64,000 bases of DNA, from contig JAKPTZ010000045.1 of NCBI GenBank assembly GCA_029555025.1, positions 143,204-207,203 on the forward strand. The letters run 5' to 3'. This DNA is from Deltaproteobacteria bacterium. Lineage in GTDB: Bacteria > Myxococcota_A > UBA9042 > DTJE01. The notes beneath the pieces are model-generated. The model searched no databases, was not told where the DNA came from, and saw only the letters and a program-made list of their open reading frames with translations. Positions within the stretch are counted from its first letter, which is position 1. Every line of letters starts with the position of its first letter. Of the stretch, positions 54,395 through 63,536 are shown piece after piece. A program made the translations under genes and the position numbers.

Positions 54395-55204
54395 ATGTCC
54401 GCTGGATTTCGCTTGTTTGCAGTCGGATTGGTTTGCATATTTTCGGCAATTGGTTGCCAGGATCATGGCTCCGTCAGGGATTTGTCGGCCGGGCCTCTGA
54501 TGCCCCGGGTTGGGGAGTCCGTAACCTGGTGTGAGGATCTGGAGAACAGGGACGTTTTGCACCATTCTGCAGAAGAAGAGTGTGCATACAAATATCTGGT
54601 GAACGGTATCCAATATTGGGCGCATTATGCATCGGTGGCCTTTGTCGCCGAACTCAATCCAGACTGCGAAGGCGACATTCAGCGTTTTTGCTTGCCATGG
54701 GCGCTGGGAGAGAACTGTCTGGAATTCTGTCCGGTGAAGATTGGTCGAATCAAGACCACGCTTTTCGGAAATCCCGACCAGATTGAAACTCTGGCCACAT
54801 TCGGTTTCGAGGTGTGGGAGTCCAACGGACAATCGGTTAATGCTCATCTTCTTGACGGAAACTACCCGGCTTCGCGGTGGACGATTGCCCCTGGAGCCAA
54901 CTTGATTTTTGCTCACAGAGCGTGCTATGCGAGGAGATACGTAGGGTATGATGGTCTGTTCCTTGTAACAGGGGTCTATCCAGTCGAAGGGGACATCGTA
55001 TTTGATGTTGATGATGCGTCTACTACTTTAACCTATTTAGCTAGTAAACTTCGTTCGTTGGAACTTGAATTGGATGAGGCAGAGGATTACGCCCGACGTT
55101 GCAGCACGAACTATCCTTCGGAAGATTTCCACAATACAGCAGATGATGGACAATCAGGGTTCGAGGAGGTGCTGGATCCACCAACAAAATTGTCTGATTT
55201 ATGA
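54395..55204 (+). CDS. Lipoprotein of unknown function, partner of zincin-like gene
   Basis: This 269-residue protein has a signal ending SAIGC (C21) and a Cys-bearing domain (TWCEDLEN, EEECAYKYLV, NPDCEGDIQRFCLPW, NCLEFCP). A beta-rich stretch follows (KIGRIKTTLFGNPDQIE) and a helical C-terminus (SKLRSLELELDEAEDYARRC). I recognise no family. It begins 20 bases after the zincin-like gene with GAGGT upstream, so the two form an operon. Base and codon use match that gene and differ from the rest of the window. Confidence 0.65.
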   Translation: MSAGFRLFAVGLVCIFSAIGCQDHGSVRDLSAGPLMPRVGESVTWCEDLENRDVLHHSAEEECAYKYLVNGIQYWAHYASVAFVAELNPDCEGDIQRFCLPWALGENCLEFCPVKIGRIKTTLFGNPDQIETLATFGFEVWESNGQSVNAHLLDGNYPASRWTIAPGANLIFAHRACYARRYVGYDGLFLVTGVYPVEGDIVFDVDDASTTLTYLASKLRSLELELDEAEDYARRCSTNYPSEDFHNTADDGQSGFEEVLDPPTKLSDL

Positions 55205-55346
55205 CCAGAGATCTAGGCTGGAGTCCCTCCATTGATCATTTTCCGTTGCCCAACTGTGACGCCTACCCTTCACTCGCTGGGTTTCTGACCTCACCGGTTG
55301 GGCGCTTTCACTTTCCTTTAGCGTGATGCTTCGCATGGAATTGCGG

Positions 55347-55375
55347 TTGCTTCGGTCGGTCGGTCATCTTATAAT
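55347..55375 (+). promoter_or_regulatory. Promoter of SRP RNA
   Basis: TTGCTT (55,347-55,352), 17-base spacer and perfect TATAAT (55,370-55,375). The predicted start is 55,382, exactly where the outer stem of the SRP RNA begins. Confidence 0.8.
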
Positions 55376-55381
55376 GCGTTC

Positions 55382-55470
55382 GCCGGGACGGGGCGGCGTG
55401 ATTATCGCGTAACCCCGCCAGGTCCGGAAGGAAGCAACGGTAAGTGGTGTTGCGGGTGTTCCGTCCCGGC
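55382..55470 (+). ncRNA. ffs: Signal recognition particle RNA, small bacterial type
   Basis: The universal SRP core is visible: AGGTCCGGAAGGAAGCAAC (55,420-55,438), the asymmetric loop and GNAR-type tetraloop domain. The outer stem is perfect: GCCGGGACGG (55,382-55,391) pairs with CCGTCCCGGC (55,461-55,470). Size is about 89-90 bases. Its position before dnaX is the usual one in many bacteria. Confidence 0.95.
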
Positions 55471-55497
55471 ATTTCTCCCTCCTTGCAGAAAATCGAT

Positions 55498-57201
55498 ATG
55501 TCGTATCAAGTCATCGCAAGGAAGTTTCGGCCACAGACGTTTGACGACATCGTTGGCCAGGAACATGTCACGACGACGCTGAAGAACTCGATTGCCTCCG
55601 GCAGGGCCGGCCATGCCTTCCTTTTTACCGGCATCCGCGGCGTCGGAAAGACGACGGCGGCCCGCGTGCTGGCGAAGGCGCTGAACTGCGTCAACGGCCC
55701 GACCGTCAGTCCCTGCAACGTGTGCGACGCATGTCGTGAAATCACGGCCGGTAATTCGCTGGACGTAAAGGAAATCGACGGCGCATCGAACCGCGGCATC
55801 GACAGCATCAGGGAACTTCGGGAAGGTGTCGCCTTTGCAGCGACACGCGACCGCAACAAGATTTACATCATCGACGAAGTCCACATGCTGACGCGCGAAG
55901 CCTTCAACGCGCTTTTGAAAACGCTGGAAGAACCGCCGGGGCACGTCATCTTTATTTTTGCCACAACGGAAAACCACAAGGTGCCGGCCACCATTCTGTC
56001 GCGCTGCCAGTGTTATGATTTCCGGCGCATTTCGCTTTCGCAGATTGCGGCCAATCTGGGCAGGCTTGCCGCAAAGGAAAACATCGTCATCAGCGCCACG
56101 GCCCTTTCCTGGATCGCCGAGGCGGGAGACGGCTCCATGCGCGACGCCCAGAGTATTTTTGACCAGATCATCTCCTATGCCGGCCAGAATATTTCAGACG
56201 AGGAAGTGGAGGACATCCTGGGGCTTTCCGACCGCAAGTATCTGTACCGCCTGTCCGAAGCGGTTTTAGCCCGCAACGCCTCGGATTGTTTGAGTATTTT
56301 GGAAGAAGCCTACCTGGCGGGCGTCGATATGAAGCACTTCTATGCGATGCTTTTGAAGCATTTCCGCAATTTGCTTCTGGTCAAAATTGCCGCGGACGGA
56401 AGTTCGTCTTTTGATATTGCGCCGGAACAGGTGGAAAAGCTGAAAATTCAAACGAATAACACGACTCGTGAAACGCTGCAGCGCTATCTGGAGATTTTGC
56501 TCGATGAGGCCGACAATCTGCGCCGCAGCCAGGAAGTGCGGATGAAAATCGAGGCCGTTCTGGTTCGGATGGCCTATCTGGCGCCGGTTCTGCCCGTGGG
56601 AGAAATTCTGGCGACCCTGGAGTCGCTGGAACAGAAGATCAGGGCGGGTTCGCCGGCTGCGCAGGGCGGAACGGACGCGGGGCCGGTTGCGGCAAAGCAG
56701 CCGTCGGAATACCCGCAGACGGGCGGCGCCGAGGACGATTCCGGTTCGACCCCGCAAAAGGTTGCGGAGACGGAGGCGCGCCGGCCTGCCGAAAGATTCG
56801 GGCCGGAGGATGATCTGAAAAAATTTGTCAAAAAAGAGAATCCGCGGCTGGGGGCGAAAATTGATGCCGCGGAAGTGCTGCAGCTCGAAAACGGCTGCCT
56901 GACGCTTGGTTTCCCCCAGGGCTATATTTTTCTCGATAATCTTTTGGAAAAACAGCAGAAAGAAGAATTGGAAAGAATCGCAGGGTTGTATTATTCACAA
57001 AAAGTTTCTTTGAAGATTATCACCATCGAGGCGCCGAAGGCCAACAGCAACGGCAACGGGCGAAGCGCAAGGCCGAACAACCTTGCCGACCTCAAGCGCG
57101 AGGCTGTGAATTCTCCGCATTTTCAAAAGGTTCTCGCCGAATTTGACGGCGCGGAGCTGGTGGAAATCAAACCGATTACGGATAAAAACAACAGGGGGTA
57201 G
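55498..57201 (+). CDS. dnaX: DNA polymerase III subunits gamma/tau
   Basis: This 567-residue clamp-loader ATPase has YQVIARKFRPQTFDDIVGQ, Walker A GIRGVGKTT, zinc-binding CNVCDAC, DEVHML, the conserved EAFNALLKTLEEPP, and sensor ATTENHKVPATILSRCQ. The C-terminal part is Ala/Gly/Glu-rich with a short tau-like tail. Codon use shifts near codon 140: before it I find no TTG Leu and mostly AAG Lys and ATC Ile; after it TTG, AAA and ATT become common. The point coincides with the most conserved motif, so the gene may be a chimera of two organisms. ATG 55498 follows the SRP RNA. Confidence 0.93.
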   Translation: MSYQVIARKFRPQTFDDIVGQEHVTTTLKNSIASGRAGHAFLFTGIRGVGKTTAARVLAKALNCVNGPTVSPCNVCDACREITAGNSLDVKEIDGASNRGIDSIRELREGVAFAATRDRNKIYIIDEVHMLTREAFNALLKTLEEPPGHVIFIFATTENHKVPATILSRCQCYDFRRISLSQIAANLGRLAAKENIVISATALSWIAEAGDGSMRDAQSIFDQIISYAGQNISDEEVEDILGLSDRKYLYRLSEAVLARNASDCLSILEEAYLAGVDMKHFYAMLLKHFRNLLLVKIAADGSSSFDIAPEQVEKLKIQTNNTTRETLQRYLEILLDEADNLRRSQEVRMKIEAVLVRMAYLAPVLPVGEILATLESLEQKIRAGSPAAQGGTDAGPVAAKQPSEYPQTGGAEDDSGSTPQKVAETEARRPAERFGPEDDLKKFVKKENPRLGAKIDAAEVLQLENGCLTLGFPQGYIFLDNLLEKQQKEELERIAGLYYSQKVSLKIITIEAPKANSNGNGRSARPNNLADLKREAVNSPHFQKVLAEFDGAELVEIKPITDKNNRG

Positions 57202-57205
57202 CAAA

Positions 57206-57523
57206 GTGCACAATATCGGCAACATCATGAAGCAGGCCAAGAAGATGCAGGAAAAGATGGCCCGTCTCCAGCAGGAGCTTGAAACGAGAACCGTGGAAGC
57301 GCAGTCGGGCGGCGGCATGGTGCGGGTTCTGGTCAACGGCAAATTTGAGATTGTATCGCTCACGATTGAAAAAGACGTGGTCAATCCGGAAGACATCGAT
57401 ATGCTTCAGGATCTGATTGCCGCGGCCGTGAATGAAGGCATCCGCAAGTCACAGGAAATGGCCCAGTCGGAGATGTCCAAGATAACGGGCGGCCTGTCCA
57501 TTCCAGGATTGGGCGGTCTGTAA
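57206..57523 (+). CDS. YbaB/EbfC-family nucleoid-associated protein
   Basis: This 105-residue DNA-binding protein has the family helices [18 protein letters not shown], the [20 protein letters not shown] strand region and [24 protein letters not shown]. It lies between dnaX and recR as usual. GTG 57206 is favoured, with GGGGG 7 bases upstream; ATG 57227 is an alternative. Confidence 0.95.
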   Translation: MHNIGNIMKQAKKMQEKMARLQQELETRTVEAQSGGGMVRVLVNGKFEIVSLTIEKDVVNPEDIDMLQDLIAAAVNEGIRKSQEMAQSEMSKITGGLSIPGLGGL

Positions 57524-57531
57524 ATCATCCT

Positions 57532-58131
57532 ATGAAATCTTACGCGCAACCCATTAAACGCCTGATTGCGGAGCTGGCCAAGCTTCCGGGCATCGGAGAG
57601 AAGACGGCGGCCCGGCTGGCGAATTATATTTTGCGGGCCACCCCCGAAGACGTGGAAAAGCTGGCGGAAAGCTTAGTCGAGGTCAAACGCAAAATCCATC
57701 TTTGCCGGATATGCCTCAATCCCACAGAGGAAGACCCGTGTCATATCTGTGGAGATCCTTCCCGGGACAGCCGGGTGATCTGCGTGGTGGAAGAACCGGA
57801 TGCGCTGGCCGCCATCGAGGAAAGCGGCGTTTTCCACGGAACGTACCATGTTCTGCACGGTGCGCTGGCGCCGCTCGACGGCATCGGGCCGGAAAATCTG
57901 CGTCTCGGCGAACTGCGGAGAAGAGTTCAGGAAGGGCCGATCGAAGAGCTGATTCTGGCCACCAATCCGAATGTTCACGGCGAGGCCACGGCGCTTCTGA
58001 TCATGCGGATGTTCAAAGACAGCGGCATGAAAATCACCCGCATCGCCATGGGCGTGCCGATGGGCGGGGATTTGAAATACGTCGATAAGATGACGATATC
58101 GAAGTCGCTGCAGTTTCGTCACGGCATGTAG
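57532..58131 (+). CDS. recR: Recombination mediator protein RecR
   Basis: This 199-residue protein acts with RecF/RecO in gap repair. It has the helix-hairpin-helix ([16 protein letters not shown]), the zinc motif [18 protein letters not shown], a Toprim domain ([33 protein letters not shown]) and the C-terminal [15 protein letters not shown]. Confidence 0.97.
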   Translation: MKSYAQPIKRLIAELAKLPGIGEKTAARLANYILRATPEDVEKLAESLVEVKRKIHLCRICLNPTEEDPCHICGDPSRDSRVICVVEEPDALAAIEESGVFHGTYHVLHGALAPLDGIGPENLRLGELRRRVQEGPIEELILATNPNVHGEATALLIMRMFKDSGMKITRIAMGVPMGGDLKYVDKMTISKSLQFRHGM

Positions 58132-58132
58132 C

Positions 58133-59023
58133 ATGACGCCTGAAAACAGTCATATTATGAATAGGATCAACAAAAAAAGCATGCGGCGGATCAACGCAAG
58201 GAAAATCACCAAAGCCGTGAAGACGTTGTTCATTGAAGCCAACACCGTTTTGGGAAAAGACGTGATGGAAGCGCTGCAAAAGGCGCTCTCCACGGAAGAG
58301 TCGGACACCGGCAGGCAGGTGTTGCAGAAAATGATCGAGAACGCGGATATCGCCCGGCGTGAGAAAATCCCCATCTGCCAGGATACGGGACTCGCGGTTG
58401 TTTTTGTGGAGCTGGGGCAGGATGTGCGCGTAACCGGCGGACCGTTGCAAGAGGCGATTGAAGAAGGCGTGCGGCAGGCATATCAGGACGGCTATTTGCG
58501 CAAATCCGTCTGCGACCCGCTCACGAGAGCCAACACCAACGACAACGCACCGTCTATCCTTCATATGGATATCGTGCCCGGCAATCAATTGCGAATCATT
58601 GCCATGCCCAAAGGCGGCGGCAGTGAAAATATGAGCGCGGCCCGGATGCTGACGCCCGCCGCGGGAATCGAAGGCATCAAGAAATTTGTTCTGGAAACGG
58701 TGGAGGCTGCCGGCGCCAACCCCTGCCCGCCGATCATTGTCGGCGTCGGGATCGGCGGATCGCTGGAGCAGGCCTGCATTCTGGCGAAAAAAGCGCTCTT
58801 AAGGCCGTTGGATGGCGAACATAACAAGGATGAGCGTCTGGCGCGGATGGAAGACGAACTTCTGAAGCGGATCAACGCCCTGGGAATCGGTCCCGGGGGG
58901 CTGGGTGGCAGGGTGACGGCCCTGGCCGTTTCCGCCGAGATGATGCCCTGCCATATCGCTTCTCTTCCCGTGGCCGTCAATCTCCAGTGCCATGTCGCCC
59001 GTCACAAAGAAGTAATCATTTAA
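58133..59023 (+). CDS. Class I fumarate hydratase, alpha subunit
   Basis: This ~296-residue subunit holds the [4Fe-4S] site that hydrates fumarate to malate. The three cluster cysteines match ICQDTG, VCDPLTRANTNDNAPS region and NLQCHVARH; substrate residues in VGVGIGGSLEQA. The beta subunit is separated from it by a toxin-antitoxin pair. Starts at 58157 or 58181 are alternatives; no strong ribosome-binding site marks any of them. The gene nearly abuts recR. Confidence 0.92.
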   Translation: MTPENSHIMNRINKKSMRRINARKITKAVKTLFIEANTVLGKDVMEALQKALSTEESDTGRQVLQKMIENADIARREKIPICQDTGLAVVFVELGQDVRVTGGPLQEAIEEGVRQAYQDGYLRKSVCDPLTRANTNDNAPSILHMDIVPGNQLRIIAMPKGGGSENMSAARMLTPAAGIEGIKKFVLETVEAAGANPCPPIIVGVGIGGSLEQACILAKKALLRPLDGEHNKDERLARMEDELLKRINALGIGPGGLGGRVTALAVSAEMMPCHIASLPVAVNLQCHVARHKEVII

Positions 59024-59156
59024 GCAGGAACAGAGGTGGATGATGTGGATATTGCAGGGACTGCTCCCTGAACAGTCCGAAGCGCGGCTCTGTAATGTCC
59101 TTGCGAGTTCACAAGCTGAGAAACGACCATATTTTCAATGCTGTTTGAACCTGATC

Positions 59157-59185
59157 TTGACTTATCATAATTGATAGGTTATTAA
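59157..59185 (+). promoter_or_regulatory. Promoter and candidate operator of the toxin-antitoxin pair
   Basis: TTGACT (59,157-59,162), 17-base spacer, TATTAA (59,180-59,185). A perfect inverted repeat TATCA-TAAT-TGATA (59,163-59,176) sits in the spacer, suited to autorepression. The predicted start is only a few bases before the toxin ATG, so the toxin message would be nearly leaderless. Confidence 0.5.
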
Positions 59186-59193
59186 AACTAATA

Positions 59194-59466
59194 ATGTGGC
59201 ATATCAAAGAGCATCGCGACATGGAAAAAACATGCCGAAAGCTGCCCGCCGCGGTTGTTAAGAAATACGAACTGTGGAAGGATATTATATTTCGCCATGG
59301 GCCGGAAAAATTGAGGGAGTTTCCGGGGTTTCATGACGAAAAACTGACGGGGAAACGCGAGGGGCAGCGTTCATCGCGTTTGAGTTTGAAGTACAGGGTA
59401 ATTTATACGGTGGAGAAGGAAGTTGTGACGGTTCTTGTGTTGGATATTACGCCTCACGAATATTGA
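59194..59466 (+). CDS. RelE/HigB-like mRNA interferase toxin
   Basis: This 90-residue protein has the RelE-family pattern: LPAAVVKKYELWKDII, GPEKLREFPGFHDEKLTGK, RSSRLSLKYRVIYTV and ITPHEY, with basic and aromatic residues typical of ribosome-dependent mRNA cleavage. It comes before its antitoxin, the HigBA order. The pair sits between the two fumarase subunit genes. Confidence 0.85.
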   Translation: MWHIKEHRDMEKTCRKLPAAVVKKYELWKDIIFRHGPEKLREFPGFHDEKLTGKREGQRSSRLSLKYRVIYTVEKEVVTVLVLDITPHEY

Positions 59467-59575
59467 AAATGATGGATAACAGCACCCGATACATTAAACT
59501 GGATTGCCCAATGGAGTTGGACAATAACAAAGAATGATTCATGTATTTATCTCGGTGCCAGAGTTGGGAGGCTTT

Positions 59576-59854
59576 ATGAAAACGGGTAAAAAAAACGAAT
59601 TTGTTCCGGCAAAACCGCACGCACAGGTTACAACCGGCGAAGTCATTCGTATGCTTCGTGAATTAAAAGGCTGGACCCAGTCGGAACTTTCTGAACGTTG
59701 CGGAATCAGTGCGACAAATCTAAGTCTTTTAGAAAATGATAAGGTTGAAATAGGAAAGAGACGCGTAGAACAGTTGGCAAAAGCTTTCGACGTTCACCCG
59801 GCGATTATCATGTTTCCGGAATACGAAGGCAAAGAAATTCAAAAGGCCGCGTAG
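59576..59854 (+). CDS. XRE-family HTH antitoxin (HigA-like)
   Basis: This 92-residue protein has a Lys-rich N-terminus and an XRE helix-turn-helix (GEVIRMLRELKGWTQSELSERCGISATNLSLLENDKVEIGKRRVEQLAKAF). ATG 59576 has GGGAGG upstream. The 109-base gap from the toxin is longer than usual for such pairs. It probably represses the promoter upstream of the toxin. Confidence 0.85.
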   Translation: MKTGKKNEFVPAKPHAQVTTGEVIRMLRELKGWTQSELSERCGISATNLSLLENDKVEIGKRRVEQLAKAFDVHPAIIMFPEYEGKEIQKAA

Positions 59855-59876
59855 CGAATTCAGTGAACCTGAAAAT

Positions 59877-60437
59877 ATGAGTACAACACGGAAAATTCAA
59901 ACCCCTCTGACGGAAGACGTCATTGCCTCGCTGCACGCGGGGGATATGGTTTTGTTGAGCGGAGAGGTTTATACGGCCCGCGACGCGGCGCACCGTCGTT
60001 TATGCGAGGCGCTTTCTCAGGGCCTTCCCCTGCCGATCGATCTTGCGACATCAACGATATTCTACGCCGCCCCATCGCCCACGCCTCCCCGAAGGGTGAT
60101 CGGTTCCATCGGCCCGACAACCAGTTACCGGATGGATGCCTTTACGCCGGCACTCATTGAGCATGGCTTGAGAGCCATGATCGGCAAGGGCAGCCGCTCC
60201 GCGCAAGTCATCGAATCGATCAAAAAAAATAAGGCGGTTTATTTCGGCGCGATCGGCGGCATTGCGGCCCTGACCGCGGGGCGCGTCACAAAAATAGACC
60301 TGGTCGCTTACGAAGACCTGGGGCCGGAAGCGATTCGAAAACTTTCGATTCTTGACCTGCCTCTGGTGGTGATCAACGATTCCCGGGGCAATGATTTGTA
60401 CCTGTCCGAACGGGAAAAGTGGCGTACGCTTTCGTAA
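59877..60437 (+). CDS. Class I fumarate hydratase, beta subunit
   Basis: This 186-residue subunit supplies the C-terminal domain of the split fumarase: TPLTEDVIASLHAGDMVLLSGEVYTARDAAH, IGSIGPTTSYRMD, MIGKG and AVYFGAIGGIAALTA, ending VVINDSRGNDLYL. Its alpha partner is at 58133-59023. It begins 22 bases after the antitoxin. Confidence 0.93.
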   Translation: MSTTRKIQTPLTEDVIASLHAGDMVLLSGEVYTARDAAHRRLCEALSQGLPLPIDLATSTIFYAAPSPTPPRRVIGSIGPTTSYRMDAFTPALIEHGLRAMIGKGSRSAQVIESIKKNKAVYFGAIGGIAALTAGRVTKIDLVAYEDLGPEAIRKLSILDLPLVVINDSRGNDLYLSEREKWRTLS

Positions 60438-60533
60438 TCCATACGCTTTTGCAGAGTCGAGAAAAGATATTGACTCAAAAACCCTTCTATATTAAGGGAA
60501 ACGGTCATTTTATATTTAAGGAGAGTGGGATCG

Positions 60534-61082
60534 ATGATTGAAGTCAGATGGCATGGCCGGGGCGGTCAGGGAGCGGTGACCTCTGTGGAATTGTTGGCGG
60601 TATCGGCAATCGCCGCCGGAAAATATGCGCAGGGCTTTCCCAGTTTCGGCCCGGAAAGAAGAGGGGCGCCCGTCGCCGCGTTCACACGCATTGACGACAA
60701 GAAAATTAACGTGCGGTCGGGCATTTATGAGCCCGATGTCGTGCTGGTGCTCGATTCCAGTCTGATCGGTCTGGTGCCCGTCACGGATGGATTGAAGCCG
60801 GACGGAAAATTGATCGTAAACACTCCGAAAACGCCCGAAGAGATTCGCAGGGAATTGAACTTCCAGGGCACGGTTGCCACGGTGGACGGCACCGGGATCG
60901 CCCGCAAGGAAATGGGTGTGCCGATTGCCAACACCACCATGATCGGCGCGCTGTTGAAAGTGATCGGCGTCATGGAACTCGACGCGATGAAAGGCGCCAT
61001 TGATCACCGGTTCGGCAGGATCGCCCAGAAGAATCTCAACGCGATGAAGCGGGCCTACGACGAAATCAAAATTCTGAATTAA
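60534..61082 (+). CDS. 2-oxoacid:ferredoxin oxidoreductase, gamma subunit
   Basis: This 182-residue subunit has the family pattern EVRWHGRGGQGAVTSVELLAVSAI, FPSFGPERRGAPVAAFTRID and ANTTMIGALLKVIGV. With the next three genes it forms the four-subunit POR/KOR type that interconverts 2-oxoacids and acyl-CoA with ferredoxin. ATG 60534 follows AAGGAG. Confidence 0.93.
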   Translation: MIEVRWHGRGGQGAVTSVELLAVSAIAAGKYAQGFPSFGPERRGAPVAAFTRIDDKKINVRSGIYEPDVVLVLDSSLIGLVPVTDGLKPDGKLIVNTPKTPEEIRRELNFQGTVATVDGTGIARKEMGVPIANTTMIGALLKVIGVMELDAMKGAIDHRFGRIAQKNLNAMKRAYDEIKILN

Positions 61083-61091
61083 GAGGTACGT

Positions 61092-61370
61092 ATGACATTA
61101 AAGACATGGCGGGAACTTCCCATCGGCTGTGTGGTGTCCGAACCGGGCAGCGCAAGCGAATACCATACGGGAAGCTGGCGGTCGCAGCGGCCGATCTGGA
61201 ACGACACAAAATGCATCAAGTGCGGCATCTGCTACGTGTTTTGTCCGGAAGGCTGCGTTCAGCAGACGGAAGAAGGTTTTTTCAAGGCGAACATGGATTA
61301 TTGCAAGGGCTGCGGCATCTGTGCGCACGAATGCTGGCCCCGCGCGATCAAGATGGTCGAGGAGGGATAA
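61092..61370 (+). CDS. 2-oxoacid:ferredoxin oxidoreductase, delta subunit (2x[4Fe-4S])
   Basis: This 92-residue ferredoxin-type subunit has two cluster motifs, CIKCGICYVFCPEGC and CKGCGICAHECWP. It carries electrons between the TPP site and external ferredoxin. Gene order gamma-delta-alpha-beta is standard. Confidence 0.95.
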   Translation: MTLKTWRELPIGCVVSEPGSASEYHTGSWRSQRPIWNDTKCIKCGICYVFCPEGCVQQTEEGFFKANMDYCKGCGICAHECWPRAIKMVEEG

Positions 61371-61371
61371 C

Positions 61372-62547
61372 ATGGGCAAACGCATTGGAATGGAAGTGGC
61401 AGTTGCCGTTGCGGAAGCCGTGGGGCTGTGCAACATCGACATGGCGGCCGTTTATCCCATTACCCCCCAGTCGCACATTGCGGAACATCTTTCGGATCTC
61501 GTTGCCGACGGCCATATTGACTGCGAATTCGTGACGGTGGAATCCGAACATTCGGCCATGAGCGCGGTGATCGGCGCGTCCGGCGCCGGCGCCCGTTCCT
61601 ATACGGCGACGAGTTCCCAGGGGTTGATGCTGATGCACGAACTGCTCCCCATTGCTTCGGCGATGCGGCTGCCGATTGTGATGGGCATTGCCAACCGCGC
61701 GGTCTCCGGTCCGCTCAATATTTTGAACGATCATTCCGACATCATGCCGCAGCGCGACGCCGGCTGGATTGCCCTTTTTGTGGAAAACGCCCAGGAAGCG
61801 GTGGACCTGTCCATCGCGGCGTTCAAAATCGCCGAACACAAGGACGTCATGCTGCCGGTTTCCGTCAATATCGACGGGTTCCAGCTCACCCACATGGTCG
61901 AGCCTTTTGAGATGCCCACGCAGGAAGAAGTGAATGAGTTTCTGCCGCCGTTTGTTCCGCATGCGACGCTGCATCCGTCCAAACCGGTGACGATGGGCGC
62001 TTTTGCCATGTCGGACTATTTCACGGAAATCATGAAGGCCAAGGACGAAGCCGTCAAAGCCTCCAAAAAAGTGATTCAGCAGGTCTTTGATGAATGGGGC
62101 GAAAAGTTCGGCCGCCCGTATAAACTGGTGGAAACCTACAAGGCCGACGACGCGGACGTGATGATGCTGACGATGGGCTCCATGGGAGAAACCGCGCAGA
62201 TGGCGATTGACGAACTGCGCGCCAAAGGCGTCAAGGCCGGTCTGGTCAAGCTTCGGCTCTGGCGGCCCTTCCCGTTTGAAGAGCTCAAGGCCGTCATTGG
62301 AAACGCAAAGAAACTGATCGTCACCGACCGCGCCTGCTCCTTCGGCGGTCCCGGCGGTCCCGTTTTTTCGGAAATCAAGTCGGCCCTGTATGCCGAAGCC
62401 AGACGTCCGCTGATCTACAACTACATCATCGGCCTGGGCGGACGCGACGTGCAGGTGAAGGAATTTGTCGGCATGTTCGAAAACGTTCTCGCGGACACCG
62501 CCAACAAGGCGGCGGACACCTATGAATTTTGGGGGGTGAGAGAATGA
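61372..62547 (+). CDS. 2-oxoacid:ferredoxin oxidoreductase, alpha subunit
   Basis: This 391-residue subunit has the PYR domain: [49 protein letters not shown], then domain II with [22 protein letters not shown]. It resembles PorA and related alpha subunits; pyruvate or branched 2-oxoacids fit. ATG 61372 has GGAGG upstream. Its stop overlaps the beta start by 4 bases. Confidence 0.94.
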   Translation: MGKRIGMEVAVAVAEAVGLCNIDMAAVYPITPQSHIAEHLSDLVADGHIDCEFVTVESEHSAMSAVIGASGAGARSYTATSSQGLMLMHELLPIASAMRLPIVMGIANRAVSGPLNILNDHSDIMPQRDAGWIALFVENAQEAVDLSIAAFKIAEHKDVMLPVSVNIDGFQLTHMVEPFEMPTQEEVNEFLPPFVPHATLHPSKPVTMGAFAMSDYFTEIMKAKDEAVKASKKVIQQVFDEWGEKFGRPYKLVETYKADDADVMMLTMGSMGETAQMAIDELRAKGVKAGLVKLRLWRPFPFEELKAVIGNAKKLIVTDRACSFGGPGGPVFSEIKSALYAEARRPLIYNYIIGLGGRDVQVKEFVGMFENVLADTANKAADTYEFWGVRE

Positions 62548-63500
62548 TGAATATCGTAGAAAATTTTGATTTATTTGCCCCGCGTCTGATCAATAAACAG
62601 GAATTGATATCGTCGGGCCACCGCGCCTGTTCCGGCTGCGCTGAAGTGCTGGCCGTGCGGCTGATGTGCAAAGCCCTTGGAGAAAATACCGTGATCGCAT
62701 CCGCGACCGGCTGCATGGAAATCATCTCGAGTATGTTTCCGACCACGGCGTGGCAGGTGCCCTGGATTCACGTGGCTTTTGAAAACGCGGCGGCCGTGGC
62801 ATCCGGCGTCGAAGCGGGCCTGAAGGCTTTGCGCAAAAAAGGGAAGATTGATGATCGTTATGTGAAAGTGGTCGGCATGGCCGGCGACGGCGGCACGATG
62901 GACATCGGCTTCCAGGCCCTTTCCGGCGCGATGGAACGCGGACACGACATGATCTACGTCTGCTTCGACAACGAGGCGTACATGAACACGGGCATTCAGC
63001 GCTCCAGCGGCACGCCGATGGGCGCCTCCACCACCACTGCTCCGGCCGGGAAAGTAAGCATCGGCCAGAAAACCTGGAAAAAGAACATGCCGGAAATTAT
63101 GGTTGCGCACGGCATCCCGTATGTCGCCACCGCCTGCCCCAGTTATCCGCTGGATTTTATCCGGAAGGTGGAAAAGGCCAAAAGCATTCAAGGCCCTTCC
63201 TATATTCACTGCTTCTCCATGTGCCCGACCGGTTGGCGCAGTCCTTCCCATACGGCCGTATCCATGGGGCGTCTGGCCGTGGAAACGGGTGTCTTCCCCC
63301 TGTACGAAGTCGAGAACGGCCATTACCGGCTGTCTCCGGACATGCCCAAAAAACTCAAACCGGTAAAGAGTTACTTCAAGCCTCAGGGACGTTTCCGCCA
63401 CCTGACACCGGATCAGATCGAAATGATTCAGGAGAAAGTAACGGTTGAGTTTGGAAAGCTCGTGGAAAAAGCAAAATTTCTCAAAACCGGCAATGAATAA
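62544..63500 (+). CDS. 2-oxoacid:ferredoxin oxidoreductase, beta subunit (TPP-binding)
   Basis: This 318-residue subunit has CSGC (cluster ligands), SATGCMEI, the TPP motif [37 protein letters not shown], and CPTGW. It completes the complex. The ATG overlaps the alpha stop (ATGATG). Confidence 0.95.
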   Translation: MMNIVENFDLFAPRLINKQELISSGHRACSGCAEVLAVRLMCKALGENTVIASATGCMEIISSMFPTTAWQVPWIHVAFENAAAVASGVEAGLKALRKKGKIDDRYVKVVGMAGDGGTMDIGFQALSGAMERGHDMIYVCFDNEAYMNTGIQRSSGTPMGASTTTAPAGKVSIGQKTWKKNMPEIMVAHGIPYVATACPSYPLDFIRKVEKAKSIQGPSYIHCFSMCPTGWRSPSHTAVSMGRLAVETGVFPLYEVENGHYRLSPDMPKKLKPVKSYFKPQGRFRHLTPDQIEMIQEKVTVEFGKLVEKAKFLKTGNE

Positions 63501-63536
63501 AAGAGAAATTGAAAAGAATACCGAGGTGAAAGAAGA

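Noticed and set aside
56824..56838. A-rich stretch in dnaX, considered as a gamma/tau frameshift site
   Set aside because: The reading is AAA AAA GAG preceded by C, so it does not fit the in-frame X XXY YYZ pattern; no proof of slippage.
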